Assembly (NCBI GenBank): GCA_026708115.1
Contig: JAPOVL010000046.1
Coordinates: forward strand, 62,001 to 126,000
DNA from: Chloroflexota bacterium
Lineage (GTDB): Bacteria > Chloroflexota > Anaerolineae > Aggregatilineales > Phototrophicaceae
DNA: 64,000 bases
Direction: 5' to 3'
Each line of letters begins with the position of its first letter. Positions within the stretch are counted from its first letter, which is position 1. A model generated the notes under the pieces. The model was not told the DNA's origin. It saw only the letters and a program-made list of their open reading frames with translations, and ran no database searches. A program made the position numbers and the translations under genes. Positions 1 to 8,259 of this stretch are shown one piece after another.

Positions 1-2264
1 TGAAAGCTGTCCGGCAGGATGTGAACACGCGGCGCCAGATAGGCGCGCGATTCATTGAATCCATTGGACGGTACGCGGTAGACCTTGATTGCGCTGGAAA
101 GGACGCGTTCGAAATCTGGCGGCTGCGCTTGCAGGTAAATCCCCTCTTTACCGCTGTAGGTGAAAGTGACCGCAAGAATACTGTGGTCGGATGCCAGAAT
201 GGACGCCAAACCGGGGCGATCGGTGACGGTCAGCAGCAGACCGTTATCAAGCGCGCTGGCGTCGTTCCTGCCCGGCAACGGATCGGCGTGCAGGACGCGG
301 GCTTGATCAAAGGGGTCGTCCGTCCAGGAAATCCCCTCGACCTCTTGCCAGAAGTCCGCCAATGCGGTGTCGTATGCGATATCGTCGTGCCAAATATCGT
401 AGACCTTGTCGACGATGAGATAGCGCGTATCGGTCATCTGCAGCCAAGGCAATTCAGGAATACAGGCACCGCTGCATGCGGGCAAGGCCATCCGCTCCCC
501 AAGTCGGCCATCGACGGCACGCGCCGCGCCCGCCGGCAGCAGCCGGGACGTGAATTGCGAATAGTAGACTGTGGGCGTGATGCCGCCCCCGAAGCCGTCT
601 ATGGTCGGGATGCCCCAGGTGAGCGCGAGATTCGGCATCAGCATCTCTTGCTTCTTGACCGCGTCAAGGGCGTGGAACTGCGCGTTCAAATCCATGCCCA
701 GGCGGTCGTAGCGGGCGCGCAAGGCGACGATATCGCCCGGATCGAAATAGATTTGACTGATGGACAGCGTCCGCCCCGGCGCCGTCTCTTCAGCCTGATA
801 CGCCAGCAATTGACTGATGGTGAAGCGCTGGCCCAGATAGACTTCCGGCGGGCTAAGATCGTTATAGGGCAAGTTCTGCGCCGCAAGGAGCAATTCGACG
901 AATACCAGCGCCAAGGCTGCGTAGGGCAGCCAACGATACCGCATGATCAGCAGCAAGAGCAAGAGCAACAGCGCCAGCGCCCAAAGCACCAGCGAGGAAT
1001 TGCTGATCGCGTTTCCGCCAAAGATAGCACCGGGCTCCGGCCGCAGCAGGAAACGCGTCAGCAAGATGAGGGCGGCGATTATCAGCCCGACCATCATGGC
1101 GCTGCCGCGTCTGTCTTGCACCTGCTCGTTCGAAGATCTGCGATCAATGGCGGAAAGACCCATACCCGCCAGAATTGACATGCCCAAGGTGAATAAAGCC
1201 AGGAAACGCGCCGGCACGCGAAACAGGTTGAATAACGGCAATTCCGCAAGCAACAGAAAGAGCGGACTGGCGCGTCCCAAGGCCAGAAGCAAGCCGAGAA
1301 GCGCCATGCCGATCCAGAGCCGTCGCAGCCCCGCAGGAAGATGGCCGGCAGCGAGGCCCCAAAGCGCCAATCCCAGCCCGATCACGCCCAGGTAAGCGAC
1401 ATACTCGCCGAAAAGCTGCCCGTCATAACTTGGTAGCAGGGCGCGCCCCAGCAGGTTAGGCGACAAGGAGAAGGCGGTGACTTCGCCGGCGCTAAAGCCG
1501 CTGCTGCGGTTGGACATGCCGATCAGTTCCAGGCTCGGCAGCAATTGCGGAATAGCCAGCAGCAGCGCCACCAGCGTGCATGCCGCTAGTAGCAAGAGCC
1601 GACGAGCGATCTGCAAGGGCCTTTCCCGCGCCGCCAGGCCAAGTCCGATGCCGTAAACGCCGAGACCGACGCCGCTGATGAAGACAGTCTGCGTATGCCC
1701 GCAGAATATTTGCAGGGCCCAGGCCAGGGCAAAGAACAACCCGTCTCGCCAGGGCCGTCCGCGCGTCACGGTCCGATGAAAGAGCGCGAAAAGAAAAGGC
1801 AGCCATGCCAGTCCTTGATACTGGTTGATCTGCTCGACATGCGCGCCGAGATAGCCGCTGAAGCTATAAACCAGCGCCGCCAACAGCGCCGGCATGACGC
1901 GCTTTTCGACGGCTTCACGGTACAAATAAAAGACGCCCAATCCAGCCAGGATGCTATGCAAAAGGATACTGATCTTGATCGCTAGCGGCGCGCGAAAGGG
2001 CGCCGTCAGCCAGTTGAGCGGATAGTAAGTGCCGAGTTGTGGATTGGCCAGCAGGGGGGCGCCCATAAACAGGTCTGTCGTCCAGAGGGGCAGTTCACCG
2101 GCGCGGAAGGCGGCGTTGCGCGCGTCCCAATAGGGGTAGAAATAGTTGTACGTGTCGCCGCGAGCCAGGATAAGATCGCTGAACATCAGGTGCCGAAACA
2201 AGATCAACGTTGAGCAAATGATGAGCAATAGCGGCAGGAACTGTCGCAACCGGCGCGCGCTCAT
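1..2264 (-). CDS. YfhO-like polytopic membrane protein (3' end outside window)
   Basis: The frame is open from an ATG at 2264 to the window edge, about 754 residues, with no stop in between; I translated it by hand. The N-terminus is a signal-anchor helix, followed by a periplasm-type segment with GDTYNYFYPYWDARN and PLLANPQLGTYYPLNWL. Many leucine-rich membrane helices follow (roughly residues 85-400), then a soluble C-terminal half containing SIDGFGGGITP. This pattern fits the YfhO / GT-C-like membrane proteins linked to glycan or lipid-linked sugar transfer. The start codon overlaps the stop of the upstream glycosyltransferase by 4 bases (ATGA), so the two are cotranscribed. The C-terminus is missing, so the exact family is inferred and no substrate can be named. 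Confidence 0.75.
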   Translation of the reverse strand, partial: MSARRLRQFLPLLLIICSTLILFRHLMFSDLILARGDTYNYFYPYWDARNAAFRAGELPLWTTDLFMGAPLLANPQLGTYYPLNWLTAPFRAPLAIKISILLHSILAGLGVFYLYREAVEKRVMPALLAALVYSFSGYLGAHVEQINQYQGLAWLPFLFALFHRTVTRGRPWRDGLFFALAWALQIFCGHTQTVFISGVGLGVYGIGLGLAARERPLQIARRLLLLAACTLVALLLAIPQLLPSLELIGMSNRSSGFSAGEVTAFSLSPNLLGRALLPSYDGQLFGEYVAYLGVIGLGLALWGLAAGHLPAGLRRLWIGMALLGLLLALGRASPLFLLLAELPLFNLFRVPARFLALFTLGMSILAGMGLSAIDRRSSNEQVQDRRGSAMMVGLIIAALILLTRFLLRPEPGAIFGGNAISNSSLVLWALALLLLLLLLIMRYRWLPYAALALVFVELLLAAQNLPYNDLSPPEVYLGQRFTISQLLAYQAEETAPGRTLSISQIYFDPGDIVALRARYDRLGMDLNAQFHALDAVKKQEMLMPNLALTWGIPTIDGFGGGITPTVYYSQFTSRLLPAGAARAVDGRLGERMALPACSGACIPELPWLQMTDTRYLIVDKVYDIWHDDIAYDTALADFWQEVEGISWTDDPFDQARVLHADPLPGRNDASALDNGLLLTVTDRPGLASILASDHSILAVTFTYSGKEGIYLQAQPPDFERVLSSAIKVYRVPSNGFNESRAYLAPRVHILPDSF

Positions 2265-3238
2265 AGGCTGTCCTGCTGATTGCGCTGGTAAACCGACCAT
2301 TCGGCGCTGCGCAGCAGGCCGCGCGCAGCCAGTGCGAGACGTATACGGCGCTGCATGGGTCTCTGTCTGCGCTCGCGCTGGTATTGTCGCCAGCGCTCGT
2401 GGGCGGCAGGTCCCCAAAGGAAATCTTCGATTTCGGCGGGCAGTTGCACGCCCCTGATATTGCCCCAACTATGCCAGGCATCCTGTTGCGCCCGAGGATG
2501 GACCGGGCGCAGATGACGCCATTCGCCGCGGCGCAAGAAGATAGTATTGACCTCGATATCCTCGCGGTCGCCCCCGGTGTTGCTCAGGTTGTCGCCATGG
2601 ATCAGAAAGTCGCCGCCGTTGCTCTGGCCAGCATGGAACCGGGCATGAGCCAGAGCGCGGCCGGCCCATTCCATATCGCCCGCTACGCGAAAGGCGTCGT
2701 CAAAAGAACCGACCCGCTGATAGAGCGCGCGACTCATCATGAAGAAAGGACCAAGGCCGTTGCCCCTTGCGAAACTAGCGGGATCAAAGAGCCTGGGCAC
2801 GTCGAGGCGCTGCTGCTGAGGAAAAACGCCCAGGCGTCGTACTGTGTTGACCCGCGTGAAAGGGAAATCGACCAGGTTGGCGCCGCCTTGCAGCGCGCCG
2901 AGCCCTTCGATGAATCCCTCGACCGAACGAATATCATCGGCGTTCCAAAAGGCGATGTAGGGAGTCTGCGAGGCGGCGATGCCACGATTCCAAGAGGCAT
3001 ATAGCGACTCGCGGGGCACGTAAACCGGCGTCATGCGCCCATAGTAGTTAGCGTTGATTTCGCGCGTCAGCAAGTCGATTTGATCTCGCTCATAATCCGA
3101 GGGGTCGTTGGCGATCGGAAAATAGTGAACCGAGATGCCAACTTCACTGACTTGTTTGGCAAAACCGAATAACGCCGCCGCAAACGTGGGCAAATGCGGC
3201 TCAGACTGATAGAGGGAAGAGATCACGACGACAGACAT
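2261..3238 (-). CDS. GT2-like glycosyltransferase
   Basis: About 325 residues. The N-terminus (MSVVVISSLYQSEPHL) is a GT-A type nucleotide-sugar binding strand. It is followed by RESLYASWNRGIAAS and a FWNADDI segment that matches the DxD-type metal site, and by GPFFMMSRALYQRVGSFDD, which resembles the acceptor-loop region of family 2 enzymes. The frame can be extended upstream to a TTG at 3301, but the first conserved strand begins at the ATG at 3238, so I chose that. It lies 59 bases after the GNAT gene and overlaps the YfhO-like gene by 4 bases, consistent with surface glycan assembly. Donor and acceptor are unknown. Confidence 0.75.
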   Translation of the reverse strand: MSVVVISSLYQSEPHLPTFAAALFGFAKQVSEVGISVHYFPIANDPSDYERDQIDLLTREINANYYGRMTPVYVPRESLYASWNRGIAASQTPYIAFWNADDIRSVEGFIEGLGALQGGANLVDFPFTRVNTVRRLGVFPQQQRLDVPRLFDPASFARGNGLGPFFMMSRALYQRVGSFDDAFRVAGDMEWAGRALAHARFHAGQSNGGDFLIHGDNLSNTGGDREDIEVNTIFLRRGEWRHLRPVHPRAQQDAWHSWGNIRGVQLPAEIEDFLWGPAAHERWRQYQRERRQRPMQRRIRLALAARGLLRSAEWSVYQRNQQDSL

Positions 3239-3297
3239 GGATTGGGCATTCTCTGATGGTCTTGACAACTTTATCAGATTACAGGCTGTCAAGAAAT

Positions 3298-3759
3298 TCA
3301 AGTGTTACCATGCTTGCGGTAGATGAATCTGGTTAGCATTCGTCCTTGCAGGGTGGAATGTACCTCGCCGACTTTGCGCGCGCCAAGTTTGTAATAAAAG
3401 GCGTCGGCGTGTGGATCCGATGTGAAGGTGATTTCTGGCGCTTCGATAGCCGCGCGTCCCATCAGCCTGGCGCCGATGCCTTTGCCCATGTATTCCGGCA
3501 ACACCCAGAGGTGCTCCAGCACGGCTTCATCCGCGTGAACTTCGAGGGCGGCGAACGCGACCGGCGTACCAGATTCTGTGGCGGCGACCCAGACCTGATG
3601 CGCAGCGATGTAATCCGCCGTCACTGTTAGAAAGCTGCCCCGCCAGCGTTCGATTTGGTCGGGCGTATATCCCCAGTGCGCCTTGGCGCGTCGTGCGATT
3701 GCGCTCAACTGCCCAGCTTCATGCGGAGAGGCGTCGCGTATGATAAAGCCTTGGCTCAT
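3298..3759 (-). CDS. GNAT family N-acetyltransferase
   Basis: 153 residues, the usual length for a single GNAT domain, which transfers an acetyl group from acetyl-CoA to an amine. The acetyl-CoA-binding core is visible as LEHLWVLPEYMGKGIGARLM (about residues 83-102), carrying the Q/RxxGxG/A-type loop as YMGKGIGA. A later FYYKLGARKVGE segment matches the typical C-terminal strand and helix. It overlaps the upstream hydrolase gene by 4 bases and so is probably translated with it. The substrate cannot be read from the sequence. Confidence 0.85.
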   Translation of the reverse strand: MSQGFIIRDASPHEAGQLSAIARRAKAHWGYTPDQIERWRGSFLTVTADYIAAHQVWVAATESGTPVAFAALEVHADEAVLEHLWVLPEYMGKGIGARLMGRAAIEAPEITFTSDPHADAFYYKLGARKVGEVHSTLQGRMLTRFIYRKHGNT

Positions 3760-4313
3760 CCCTGGTTGAGCTCCTGATCGGTTGTCAAAACGGTAGCGAA
3801 TTCTTGATGCAGTTGCGCCAGGGCAAGATCGTGAACCATATCGGCGGGATAGTGGCTGCCGTCGAAGCTGCGCTTTTCATGCGCCGCCGTGGCATCCGCC
3901 ACCACGACCGTCTCGTATCCTAGATCGCCCGCCATGCGCACCGTGGTCGACACGCAATGGTCGGTGGTCAAGCCGACGATGACCAGCGACTGGATCATAG
4001 CCCGCTCCAGTCGTTCGCGCAGATCAGTGCCAACGAAAGCGTTGTTGACCTTTTTGGGAATCACCGGTTCCCGGCCCCGCGGCGCTACGATGGCTTTGAT
4101 GGCATTGCCCGACAATTCTGGTCGCAGAGGAGACTCACTTTCGGTGGACATGTGCTGGATGTGGAAAACAGGACGTCCTTGACGGCGCCACTCCTTCAAT
4201 AGCCTCGCCATGTTGGATTCGGCATCGGGATTGTTACGCCTGCCCAAGCGCGGATCGTCCAGTCCCTCTTGCACGTCGATGATGATCAGCGCTGGACCTT
4301 GGTCTGCTGACAT
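3756..4313 (-). CDS. isochorismatase-like cysteine hydrolase
   Basis: 185 residues. The catalytic triad of the cysteine hydrolase superfamily is visible: Asp in ALIIIDVQ (residue 13), Lys in VIPKKVNNAF (residue 87) and Cys in GLTTDHCVSTT (residue 120). Members hydrolyse C-N or vinyl-ether bonds, for example in nicotinamidase, isochorismatase or carbamoylases; the exact substrate is not evident. The frame could begin 7 codons earlier at 4334, but the ATG at 4313 has a purine-rich site (AAGGGGGA) four bases upstream, so I chose it. It is first in a minus-strand group with the GNAT gene. Confidence 0.85.
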   Translation of the reverse strand: MSADQGPALIIIDVQEGLDDPRLGRRNNPDAESNMARLLKEWRRQGRPVFHIQHMSTESESPLRPELSGNAIKAIVAPRGREPVIPKKVNNAFVGTDLRERLERAMIQSLVIVGLTTDHCVSTTVRMAGDLGYETVVVADATAAHEKRSFDGSHYPADMVHDLALAQLHQEFATVLTTDQELNQG

Positions 4314-4431
4314 GGATTCCCCCTTTTGCCCCATCAGGGTAACTCAGTTTAGGGTCTTTTGGGACGTCCGATTCCCTGTCCCAAGTGTCAATCCCGCAAG
4401 ACCGTTTGTTCATCTCTAATTTGATAAAACG

Positions 4432-4492
4432 CGTCGCTCATGCGACGAGAAGACTTGTTATTTTGTGTGAGCGCGACAGGACGATTCGCTGC
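4432..4492 (+). repeat. structured direct repeat, copy 1
   Basis: A perfect 6-bp stem (CGTCGC-TCAT-GCGACG, 4432-4447) is followed after 9 bases by a 36-base core at 4457-4492 beginning GTTATTTTGTGTGA. The same arrangement occurs again 87 bases downstream. A GC-rich hairpin with a T-run follows directly. The role is unknown. The whole 4314-4692 gap is otherwise non-coding: it also holds a 7-bp inverted pair TTGGGAC/GTCCCAA at 4359-4384 and, at its end, the promoter of the next gene. Confidence 0.7.
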
Positions 4493-4509
4493 CGCCGAGC
4501 GGCTTTTTT
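4491..4509 (+). terminator. Rho-independent terminator-like hairpin
   Basis: GCCGC-CGA-GCGGC forms a 5-bp GC stem with a 3-base loop and is followed by six T residues. No plus-strand gene ends upstream, so if it works it would end a short non-coding or leader transcript that contains repeat copy 1. Confidence 0.5.
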
Positions 4510-4518
4510 AACAAAGCC

Positions 4519-4579
4519 CCTTGTACATGCAAGGAGAGAATCCGTTATTTTGTGTGAACGCGGCAGGCCGATTCGCCGC
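4519..4579 (+). repeat. structured direct repeat, copy 2
   Basis: A 5-bp stem with a different sequence (CCTTG-TACATG-CAAGG, 4519-4534) is again followed after 9 bases by the 36-base core (4544-4579), which matches copy 1 at 32 of 36 positions. The stem sequence has changed while pairing, position and the 9-base spacing have stayed, which suggests selection on structure. Confidence 0.7.
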
Positions 4580-4651
4580 TTACGCGCCGGACGCCTTTGG
4601 TCGAGGCGACGAAGCCCCTTCAATTTAGGCTAGGGATTCATGTCATGGGCA

Positions 4652-4660
4652 TGATATAAT
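4652..4660 (+). promoter_or_regulatory. extended -10 promoter for the EEP-domain gene
   Basis: TGATATAAT is an extended -10 element with a consensus TATAAT at 4655-4660. No good -35 hexamer lies at the usual distance. The predicted transcription start is near 4667, giving a leader of about 25 bases before the ATG at 4693. Confidence 0.5.
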
Positions 4661-4692
4661 GCTGCGATAATCGCGATGAAGCGGTGGAGATC

Positions 4693-5640
4693 ATGCTTCA
4701 GGTTGTATCCTTCAATATCGGCGGCGCTCGCGGTATGCGGCCCGCGCCTCATGACCACGAACAGTTGGCGCAGGATGCCATCAGCACCCTCAAACAGGTA
4801 ATCAATCCGGGACAACCGACGGTGATCGCCTTGCAGGAGAGTGGCGTGGCCATCGTCGATGGGATACAGCGCAACGTGGGCCGCAGCATGGCGCGGCATT
4901 TAGGCGAAGATTATGTAGACGCATTCGCCGCCGAAGTCACCATGTGCGATCACCCGCATCCAAACTTGTGGGACCGGCCGGCCTTTCGCCGCATGATACA
5001 GGCCGCCGAAGGCAACGCCATCGTGACCAATCTGCCGGTCGCAGAGTGGTCATGGGGCAGTTACCCGAGCCACAACCATTGCGGCATGGCAGGTTCCTGG
5101 GCCCGCCACACTTGCATAAGCCGCGCGTCGCTGTACAGCAGCGGCAACCGCGATACGCAGCCGCGCAACTTGATGGTCGCTTCCCTGAATTACCGTGGCA
5201 TCCCGCTCTATTTTCTCAATACGCATCTCGGCGTGCTTATCGGCGAAGATCGCCGCGACCCGACCTTCGAGCGTTCGCGCACGGCATCACATTTGCGTCA
5301 GGCGCAGGCGCGGGAGATCTTGCATGTTGTGGACGAACTGAAATGCGCGGACCGGACGAACGAACAGCCCGAGCGCGCGATCTTGCTGGCCGGGGACTTC
5401 AACGCCCAGCCCGCCACGCCGGAGATGGAAATGCTGCAGCGCCATTTTCGTCTATTGGCGCCGGAGAACGAGCGAAAAGAGCTATGGACGCATCACAGTC
5501 ACCGCATCCTGGTGGATCATATCTTGCTGCATGATCCCGCCGATCAGTTTGAAGTAATTTCCTGCCACATACAGAGTAAGATCCCCTTCGACGATTTGAC
5601 CGACCATCGACCCGCGGTCGGCATCTTCGCCCGAGCGTAA
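4693..5640 (+). CDS. endonuclease/exonuclease/phosphatase (EEP) family protein
   Basis: 315 residues. The EEP metal-hydrolase motifs appear in order: VVSFNIGG near the N-terminus, VIALQES with the metal-binding Glu, EGNAIVTN, FLNTHLG, LLAGDFNAQP with the Asp/Asn pair, VDHILLH, and the terminal Asp-His in LTDHRPAVG. The family cleaves phosphodiester or phosphomonoester bonds in nucleic acids, phospholipids or inositol phosphates; the substrate here is unknown. No signal peptide is seen, so it is probably cytoplasmic. GGAG three bases upstream supports the ATG at 4693, although a GTG at 4684 is possible. It converges with the trmH-like gene, 15 bases away. Confidence 0.85.
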   Translation: MLQVVSFNIGGARGMRPAPHDHEQLAQDAISTLKQVINPGQPTVIALQESGVAIVDGIQRNVGRSMARHLGEDYVDAFAAEVTMCDHPHPNLWDRPAFRRMIQAAEGNAIVTNLPVAEWSWGSYPSHNHCGMAGSWARHTCISRASLYSSGNRDTQPRNLMVASLNYRGIPLYFLNTHLGVLIGEDRRDPTFERSRTASHLRQAQAREILHVVDELKCADRTNEQPERAILLAGDFNAQPATPEMEMLQRHFRLLAPENERKELWTHHSHRILVDHILLHDPADQFEVISCHIQSKIPFDDLTDHRPAVGIFARA

Positions 5641-5655
5641 ATTGCCGGACCTCCT

Positions 5656-6321
5656 TTATTCATTTAATTGAGACAGTCTCTCATTCGCCCGCTTCTGGCG
5701 CTGGCGTTTGTTGCGTCTGTTGAGGTGCCTATGCATCTCAAGGAAATAATCAAGCGTCTTCTGTTGTGTGGTTTCGTCCGCGGCATAGGCTTCCGGGCCC
5801 TGTTGACGGCGCTGCCGCGTCACCTCATACAAGAACAGAGCTGCCGTGACCGACACATTCATGCTCTGGGCGATGCCCCGCATAGGAATCGTCACCAGTC
5901 GGTCAGCCAATTGCAGCGCCTGGTCGGACAGGCCGTCCTTCTCGTTGCCGAACAAAATGGCCAGTTGCGGCTGGCTAAGATCGGCCTCGAAAATAGACTC
6001 CGCATTCGGGTCAAGCGCGGCGGCGACGAGTTGCCATCCCTCGGCTTTCAAGGCGCGCAAGGCGTTTGCGCTGCCCTGATGCACGCGATAGTTGAGCCAC
6101 TTATTGGTCGCGGTCGAACTGTTCTTGCCCACTTCTTTGGGGTCAAATTCGGGATGCGTATCGAAGATGATATTGATCTCTTGAATGCCGAAGGCATCGC
6201 AACTGCGGGCGATGGCGCCAAGATTATGGGGATCAAAGACATCTTCAATCACCACCGTCAAGCCAGATTGCCTTTGCGCGGCGACGCGTTTGAGTTTGTT
6301 CAGGCGCGCGTCGGTGGGCAT
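5656..6321 (-). CDS. TrmH-family tRNA/rRNA 2'-O-methyltransferase
   Basis: 221 residues with the SpoU/TrmH trefoil-knot motifs: motif 1 in DPHNLGAIARSCDAFG, motif 2 in LAILFGNEKDGLS, and motif 3 in IPMRGIAQSMNVSVTAA. These enzymes use S-adenosylmethionine to methylate ribose 2'-OH, with guanosine 18 of tRNA the classic target of TrmH. The opening VAAQRQSGLTVVIEDVFDP resembles true TrmH proteins, and the basic, glutamine-rich C-terminal tail (HLNRRNKRQRQKRANERL) fits RNA binding. The gene follows an Uma2 gene by 27 bases on the same strand. Confidence 0.85.
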   Translation of the reverse strand: MPTDARLNKLKRVAAQRQSGLTVVIEDVFDPHNLGAIARSCDAFGIQEINIIFDTHPEFDPKEVGKNSSTATNKWLNYRVHQGSANALRALKAEGWQLVAAALDPNAESIFEADLSQPQLAILFGNEKDGLSDQALQLADRLVTIPMRGIAQSMNVSVTAALFLYEVTRQRRQQGPEAYAADETTQQKTLDYFLEMHRHLNRRNKRQRQKRANERLSQLNE

Positions 6322-6348
6322 CGTTAACTTGTGAGGCGAAAACTCATG

Positions 6349-6921
6349 TCAAGGAGCAAACAGGCGATGAAAGGCGAGTTCGAAACCGGGCAGCACATCT
6401 TCGTCAGACAAGCTTTCATTTGCGACGACCGTCTCACGAGTCATTCCGCCGCCCTCTGCCAATCGGCAGATACCGACGCTTTCCCGGCCCGGCATGACGA
6501 TCCAAACCATTTGGACGCCATTTTGCATGTATATCCGCGCTTTTCTGCGCGCCTGACGGTAGGTGTTGCTGGGTGACAAGATCTCGATTGCCAAGTCCGG
6601 CATCAGAGGCACATATTTATCGGGAAAGGGCTCGGGCGCTCGCGCGCGACTGACAAAGGCCACATCCGGCGAGAGCACGGTATGGCGGTTGCTGGGAGGA
6701 TAGTAGCCGGCGTCCGAGGTGATAACCCCAAGCGAGTGAACTTCTGCGAATATGTCCAGATACCGTGACAGCCTAACTTGAAGTTGTCCCTGTCGTCCGC
6801 CGGGTGGTGACATCACGATTAACTCTCCGTCAATCAGTTCATAATGTTTTGGGTCCATGACATCTCGATGGGAGAGTTCCCAAAGGTCATCAATGTCGTA
6901 TACTTGCTGTCGCAGTACCAT
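6349..6921 (-). CDS. Uma2 family (DUF820) putative restriction-fold endonuclease
   Basis: 190 residues with the Uma2 / PD-(D/E)XK layout: HYELIDGELIVMSPP near residue 26, the acidic pair LSPDVAFVSR and PDLAIEILSPSN, then a basic helix with RRKARIYMQNGVQMVWIV and the end DVLPGFELAFHRLF. The family is common in Cyanobacteria and Chloroflexota, usually as scattered solitary genes, and its biological role is not established. GAGG lies six bases before the ATG at 6921. A second member is at 17791-18360. Confidence 0.85.
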   Translation of the reverse strand: MVLRQQVYDIDDLWELSHRDVMDPKHYELIDGELIVMSPPGGRQGQLQVRLSRYLDIFAEVHSLGVITSDAGYYPPSNRHTVLSPDVAFVSRARAPEPFPDKYVPLMPDLAIEILSPSNTYRQARRKARIYMQNGVQMVWIVMPGRESVGICRLAEGGGMTRETVVANESLSDEDVLPGFELAFHRLFAP

Positions 6922-7007
6922 TGCTGCCTCGCGCTGCCGACTTTTGTACCGATATCATACCACATTCGAGAAGCGAAAGCCGCACGGCGGCGCCGCAAAC
7001 AGTGCGC

Positions 7008-7038
7008 TTGCGAGCGTCCCAAGACCTTATGTTATAAT
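7008..7038 (+). promoter_or_regulatory. putative promoter of the phosphofructokinase gene
   Basis: A consensus -10 TATAAT (7033-7038) lies 19 bases after a weak -35 TTGCGA. The leader of about 25 bases carries AAAGGTG seven bases before the ATG at 7071. Confidence 0.5.
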
Positions 7039-7070
7039 GCGGGCAAAGAGAACTATATAAAGGTGTTCTT

Positions 7071-8246
7071 ATGATTGGCGAAACAATTGGTGTGCTAACG
7101 GCCGGTGGTGACAGCCCGGGTTTGAACGCGGCCATCCGCGGAATCGGTAAAGTCGCAATTGAACGGCATGGCATGCGCGTGGTTGGTTTCCGCGATGGCT
7201 TCCGTGGCCTCATGCAGAATCGCGTCGAATGGCTGGGCGCGGAGCAGCTGAGCGGGATTCTTACGCTGGGCGGCACCATCCTGGGCACCAGCCGAGACAA
7301 GCCGCACAAGATGCCCATCGGCGGCAAGACCCTCAACATGATGGATGTCATGGTCGAGAATTACCGCAAGCACGATCTGGCGGCCTTGGTCTGCCTCGGC
7401 GGCGGCGGCACTGCCAAGAACGCCTGGCGCCTGGCGCAAGAGGGCATCAATGTGGTCTGCTTGCCCAAGACCATCGACAATGATGTCAGCGGCACCGATG
7501 TCACTTTCGGTTTCGATACTGCCTTAAACATCGCTTCGGAGGCCATCGACCGCTTGCATTCCACCGCGCACAGTCATCACCGCATCATCGTCTGCGAGAT
7601 TATGGGACATAATACCGGCTGGCTGGCTTTGGGCGCTGGATTGGCAGGCGGCGCCGATGTGATTCTGATCCCGGAGATTCCCTTCAACATCGAGGTAATC
7701 GCCGAGTCGATCCGCGCGCGCAGCCGCGGCGGCAAACGCTTCAGCATCGTCGCCGTATCGGAAGGCGCGATGACACAGCAGATCGGCAACAAACTGCACC
7801 ACGCCCGCCAGCGAATTGAAAAGGCCGAAGCCGATATAAAGAAATGCGCCGATGACAAGGGCAAATACAAAGCGGCGAGAAAGCGGCGCCGCGAGGCGAG
7901 AGCGGAAGCCGAAGCGCTGGAAAAAGAACGCAGCGGCGGTACCCTGTTGCTGACCAACGAGTTGGAAAAGCGCACCGGTCTGGAATCGCGCGTGACCATT
8001 CTCGGTCATGTGCAGCGCGGGGGTGTGCCGTCGCCGGCCGATCGCCTGCTGGCGACGCGACTGGGCACGGCCGCCTCCAATTTCATCGCCGAGGGCGAAT
8101 CGAATATCCTGGTCGGTGTTTGCGGCGATCAAGTAAGGGCCGTGCCCCTGGGGGATGTCGTTGGCAAGCGCAAGAACGTGCCGCTGGATCACCCCTGGTT
8201 GCAGACGGCCCGTGATTTGGAGATCTGCCTGGGCGACGCTGTTTGA
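7071..8246 (+). CDS. 6-phosphofructokinase with a charged helical insertion
   Basis: 391 residues. The enzyme phosphorylates fructose 6-phosphate in glycolysis. Family motifs are GGDSPGLN (12-19), LPKTIDND (131-138) with the catalytic Asp pair, GHNTGWLA (179-186) and ILGHVQRGG (310-318). The phosphate-donor loop reads GGGGT (110-114), where most ATP enzymes have GGDGS and many PPi or actinobacterial enzymes have GGDD or GGEGT, so the usual acidic residue is missing. The Lys in PKTIDND is typical of PPi-dependent or group III enzymes, so the donor is uncertain. Residues about 237-290 form a highly charged, probably coiled-coil insertion absent from ordinary PfkA. The start has a good ribosome site and a consensus -10. 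Confidence 0.85.
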   Translation: MIGETIGVLTAGGDSPGLNAAIRGIGKVAIERHGMRVVGFRDGFRGLMQNRVEWLGAEQLSGILTLGGTILGTSRDKPHKMPIGGKTLNMMDVMVENYRKHDLAALVCLGGGGTAKNAWRLAQEGINVVCLPKTIDNDVSGTDVTFGFDTALNIASEAIDRLHSTAHSHHRIIVCEIMGHNTGWLALGAGLAGGADVILIPEIPFNIEVIAESIRARSRGGKRFSIVAVSEGAMTQQIGNKLHHARQRIEKAEADIKKCADDKGKYKAARKRRREARAEAEALEKERSGGTLLLTNELEKRTGLESRVTILGHVQRGGVPSPADRLLATRLGTAASNFIAEGESNILVGVCGDQVRAVPLGDVVGKRKNVPLDHPWLQTARDLEICLGDAV

Positions 8247-8259
8247 GCATACGCTCGAT

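Noticed and set aside
21..1178. A 385-codon plus-strand frame
   Set aside because: It is antisense to the YfhO-like gene, whose minus-strand frame is open and has clear membrane helices; the plus-strand product is rich in Arg, Gln and Asp without any domain.
4438..4623. A 61-codon minus-strand frame repeating the peptide RSHKIT
   Set aside because: The peptide repeat simply reflects the DNA direct repeat; no ribosome site, and hairpin conservation argues for a non-coding element.
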